NCBI RefSeq assembly: GCF_001591345.1
Contig: NZ_BCUS01000006.1
Span: forward strand, 1-64,000
Source of the DNA: Variovorax boronicumulans NBRC 103145
GTDB lineage: Bacteria > Pseudomonadota > Gammaproteobacteria > Burkholderiales > Burkholderiaceae_C
Direction of reading: 5' to 3'
Length of the DNA stretch: 64,000 nucleotides
This document shows, in pieces, positions 61,784 through 64,000 of this stretch; positions within the stretch are counted from its first letter, which is position 1; every line of letters starts with the position of its first letter. The position numbers were made by a program, and so were the translations under genes. The notes beneath the pieces are model-generated. The model did no database searches. It was not told where the DNA came from and was given only the letters and a program-made list of their open reading frames with translations.

Positions 61784-62674
61784 ATGCGACAGCTCAACCT
61801 CGACCAACTGCGCACCCTCATCGCCATCGCCGACCTGGGCACCTTCTCGGCGGCGGCGCAGGCGCTGCACCTGGCGCAGCCCACCGTGAGCCTGCACATC
61901 AGCGAGCTCGAATCGCGCCTGGGCGCGCAGCTGGTGGTGCGCGGCAACCGCCGCGTCACGCCCACCGCGGCCGGCGCGGCGCTGGTCGAGCGCGGGCGCA
62001 AGCTGCTGCGCGACACCGACGAGGCGGTGGAGGCCGTGAAGCGCCAGGCCGAGGGCCGCACGGGCCGCGTGCGGCTGGGCACCTCCACCGGCGTGGTGGT
62101 CGACCTGCTGCCGCAGGTGCTCGAGGCGCTGGGCGTGGGCCATGCGGGCATCGACGTCGAGGTGAGCATCCTCGGTTCGGCCGAGGCGATGGCGCGGCTG
62201 GCCGCGGGCACGCTCGACATCGGCCTGGTGGCGATGCCGCAGCCGCCGCAGCGCGACCTGGTGGTCACGCCCTGGCGCACGCAGCCCATGATGGCCTTCG
62301 TGCCGCCGCGCTGGAAGGCGCCCAAGCGCGCCACGCCGGCCTGGCTGGCGACGCAGCCGCTGATCTTCAACGACGCGACCACGCACATGTACCGGCTGTC
62401 GATGGAGTGGTTTGCCGCGGCCGGCTTTGCGCCGCGCGCGCGCATCGAGCTCAACTACGACGCGGCGATCCGCAGCCTGGTGGCGGCGGGCTATGGCGCG
62501 GCGCTGCTGCCGCTGCAGCAGACCACTGACGCGGCGCTCAACGAGCGCATGCAGATCGTGCCGGTCACGCCCAAGCTCACGCGCCGCCTGGGCATCGCGC
62601 ACCGCCCGCATGCCACGCTCGACGGCGCCACGCAGAGCGTGCTGAAGGTGCTGACGGCGTTCCGCCAGCTCTGA
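61784..62674 (+). CDS. LysR family transcriptional regulator
   Basis: A 296-residue LysR protein: NLDQLRTLIAIADLGTFSAA then QALHLAQPTVSLHISELESR is the HTH (about 4-60), followed by the effector lobes with WRTQPMMAFVPPRWK. It diverges from the DUF1127 gene, but its own target may lie elsewhere. Its 3' end is 6 bp before the stop of the convergent amiR gene. Confidence 0.9.
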   Translation: MRQLNLDQLRTLIAIADLGTFSAAAQALHLAQPTVSLHISELESRLGAQLVVRGNRRVTPTAAGAALVERGRKLLRDTDEAVEAVKRQAEGRTGRVRLGTSTGVVVDLLPQVLEALGVGHAGIDVEVSILGSAEAMARLAAGTLDIGLVAMPQPPQRDLVVTPWRTQPMMAFVPPRWKAPKRATPAWLATQPLIFNDATTHMYRLSMEWFAAAGFAPRARIELNYDAAIRSLVAAGYGAALLPLQQTTDAALNERMQIVPVTPKLTRRLGIAHRPHATLDGATQSVLKVLTAFRQL

Positions 62675-62680
62675 GCGCGT

Positions 62681-63334
62681 TCAGCCCGGCCCGGGCTTGT
62701 TACTGCGGGTGCCCAGCGAGAGGATCTCGTTGGCGTTGACGATGGCCGCGGCGATGTCTTCCATGGTGGTGCGCTTGCTCATGGCCTGTTCGCGGATCAG
62801 GTCGTGGGCCTGGCCTTCGGACACGTCGTGCGTCTTCATGAGGATGCTCTTGGCCTCGGCCAGCTGGCGCACGCCGAGCAGCTTGGCCTCGGTCTTGCGC
62901 AGGCGCCGCGCGAGCGAGCGGCTTTCCTTGTGGGCTTCGCGCGCGACCACCAGCGCCGACAGCAGGCCGAACGAGCGCACCGGCGACGGCAGCACGGCCT
63001 TGGCGCGGATCTCGAGCACGGCCTCGACGATGGTCGGGTTCTCGTAGGTCACGACGGCGATGACGGCGGGAGCGTCCTCGCTCTGGGTCCATTCGAAGCG
63101 CAGGTTGATGAAGTCGGGCTGCACGGCCATGAAGGCCACGTCGATGCCCTCGGGCAGGTGCTGCACAGGCGGCCAGAAGGCCTGCACCTGGCAGCCGATG
63201 CGCTGCAGTTGCTGGGTGAGCTGCCGGCCGTCTGCGTCGTCGGGGTGGATCACCGCGATCTTCAGCAGCCGCAGCTCCTTGAGCTGCGGTGGCGTCACCC
63301 GCAGGGTGTGTCGCTTGGGGGCTGTGCTGTCCAC
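62681..63334 (-). CDS. amiR: AmiR/NasT-family ANTAR antiterminator
   Basis: A 217-residue regulator. The pseudo-receiver N-terminal domain (about 17-130; LRLLKIAVIHPDDADGRQLT) lacks a clear phosphoacceptor Asp. The coiled coil and C-terminal ANTAR domain (about 145-205) show AEAKSILMKTHDVSEGQAHD then LIREQAMSKRTTMEDIAAAI. In Pseudomonas, AmiR prevents termination in the amidase leader and is kept inactive by AmiC without amide. The GTG at 63334 is preferred; longer frames extend into the repeat. The partner amiC lies upstream beyond a 250-bp repeat. Confidence 0.87.
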   Translation of the reverse strand: MDSTAPKRHTLRVTPPQLKELRLLKIAVIHPDDADGRQLTQQLQRIGCQVQAFWPPVQHLPEGIDVAFMAVQPDFINLRFEWTQSEDAPAVIAVVTYENPTIVEAVLEIRAKAVLPSPVRSFGLLSALVVAREAHKESRSLARRLRKTEAKLLGVRQLAEAKSILMKTHDVSEGQAHDLIREQAMSKRTTMEDIAAAIVNANEILSLGTRSNKPGPG

Positions 63335-63661
63335 GGTCAGCGCTTTCGTTGGGGGGTGCTGTTGTCCGGGGCGTGTGCACAGGCCACCGGGTACTTCCCT
63401 CCGCGAATGTCCCCCGCCCTTCGGGCTCCTCCTTGATTTCGCTGCGGGAAGCACCCAGCGTCCTGCGCACGATGGGCGCGGTCGTGGTGCGGGCCGATCA
63501 ACGACCGCACTACCCAACGCTCACGTCGATGGGGTGCCTTGCGCAGCGAAATCAAGGAGGAGGGCGAAGCCCGGGGGACATTCGCGGAGCAAGGTACCCC
63601 GTCGGCGGGAGTGCGCCCTGAAGCATTTTCTGCAACGCGGAAAAAGCAGCGCGACCTCATC
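63335..63661. other. 327-bp amiC-amiR intergenic region
   Basis: Mostly filled by the 250-bp composite repeat (copy 2). The remaining roughly 40-bp flanks show no gene. Elsewhere amiC and amiR are usually adjacent or nearly so, so the gap is unusual. Confidence 0.6.
63373..63622. repeat. 250-bp composite inverted-repeat element, copy 2
   Basis: Reverse-complement relative of 23966-24215, with the same outer ends and the same pair of inner inverted arms, each carrying CGCGAATGTCC and GATTTCGCTGCG (the other copy has AATTTCGCTGCG). The core between arms differs. It interrupts the stretch between amiC and amiR. No coding content. Confidence 0.8.
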
Positions 63662-64000
63662 CTAGAGCTCCAGCGCATCGAGTCGCGCCGTCCAGTCGCC
63701 CAGCGAGTGCGTGACGAGGTACGGGTCCGGGTACACCGGGCGCGTCGCCTGGCGCACGATGGTGAACTGCCCGTGCGCGTCGACGCGGCCGATGCGCGGG
63801 TACAGGCAGGTGTGGTGGTTGGTCGGATCGATCTTCACGCGGCCCTGCGGTGCATCGAACTCGCTGCCCAGGATGTGCGGCAGGATCTCCGCGATGCCGT
63901 CGGTGCCCGCCTGCCGGAAGGCGTTGGCGAAGATGTGCATCTGGAAGTACGAAGCCTCCCAGCACAGGTTGGGCACGCAGCCGTCGCCGAAGCGCGCGCG
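63662..64000 (-). CDS. amiC: AmiC-like amide/urea-binding regulator (N-terminus beyond window)
   Basis: The C-terminal 113 residues are visible; the gene continues past the right edge. DAPQGRVKIDPTNHHTCLYP and the end YPDPYLVTHSLGDWTARLDAL closely parallel Pseudomonas AmiC (APQGPVRVE.., RPDPYVVVHNLDDW). AmiC is a cytoplasmic periplasmic-binding-protein fold that senses short amides and controls AmiR. UrtA/FmdD-like transport proteins share this fold and end differently. The adjacent amiR supports AmiC. Confidence 0.85.
   Translation of the reverse strand, partial: RARFGDGCVPNLCWEASYFQMHIFANAFRQAGTDGIAEILPHILGSEFDAPQGRVKIDPTNHHTCLYPRIGRVDAHGQFTIVRQATRPVYPDPYLVTHSLGDWTARLDALEL

Overview
The window is gram-negative, high-G+C DNA (around two-thirds G+C by eye, strong GC3 bias). 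Gene content and order suggest a Comamonadaceae betaproteobacterium, most likely Variovorax or a close relative: a benzoyl-CoA (box) pathway with a BoxR regulator, Liv-type importers, many LysR/AraC/TetR regulators, and long ATGA-overlapped catabolic operons. No phage, transposase, rRNA or CRISPR array was seen. The one tRNA is tRNA-Gly(GCC).

Layout. (1) 1-5.4 kb, minus strand: an acyl-CoA/beta-keto-acid operon with a partial crotonase, a feruloyl-CoA-synthase-like ligase, a hydroxyacyl dehydrogenase of the carnitine-dehydrogenase type, an orphan branched-chain-type binding protein and a BKACE-family cleavage enzyme. (2) 5.6-12.4 kb: DUF1090 protein, Crp/Fnr regulator, flavin monooxygenase, a poly-Gly lipoprotein and an AcoR-like sigma-54 activator. 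(3) 12.6-13.7 kb: a lower-G+C Shedu-type (SduA) nuclease gene, a likely solitary anti-phage system. (4) 13.8-29.3 kb: aerobic benzoate degradation. A nine-gene minus-strand operon (DUF4863, boxD, benzoate-CoA ligase, alpha/beta hydrolase, livKHMGF) diverges from boxR, which is followed by a plus-strand boxC-boxB-boxA-maoC operon. Benzoate would be imported by Liv, activated by the ligase, epoxidised by BoxAB, ring-cleaved by BoxC and oxidised by BoxD. TGCA-N6-TGCA sites at both promoters fit control by BoxR.

(5) 29.4-33.9 kb: a Gly/Ala/Val-repeat exported protein, a secreted hydrolase, a membrane AraC regulator, Rrf2 and a thioredoxin-reductase-like protein, then tRNA-Gly. (6) 34-42.4 kb: fumarylacetoacetase, cyclase-family hydrolase, an ABC importer and TetR in one overlapped operon, divergent from acetoacetate-CoA ligase. 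(7) 42.4-49.7 kb: YbaY lipoprotein, class III cyclase, 2OG oxygenase, GFA protein, AraC/GyrI regulator, then an HTH plus AbiEii-type nucleotidyltransferase module. This module is bracketed by 63-bp direct repeats of the 3' end of the adjacent LysR gene. (8) 49.8-52.3 kb: glutaryl-CoA dehydrogenase and a CaiB CoA-transferase (glutarate/lysine catabolism). (9) 52.3-64 kb: VOC and CopD-like proteins, a LysR-DUF3100-M20 amidohydrolase set, serine dehydratase, a PEP-mutase-family lyase, a uracil-DNA-glycosylase-family protein, a large unknown protein, DUF1127, LysR, and an amiR-amiC pair separated by a 250-bp composite repeat. That repeat also occurs, inverted, between boxR and boxC.

Starts were chosen by Shine-Dalgarno spacing, domain N-termini and operon overlaps. 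Function calls come from motif and family recognition by eye, with no database search.
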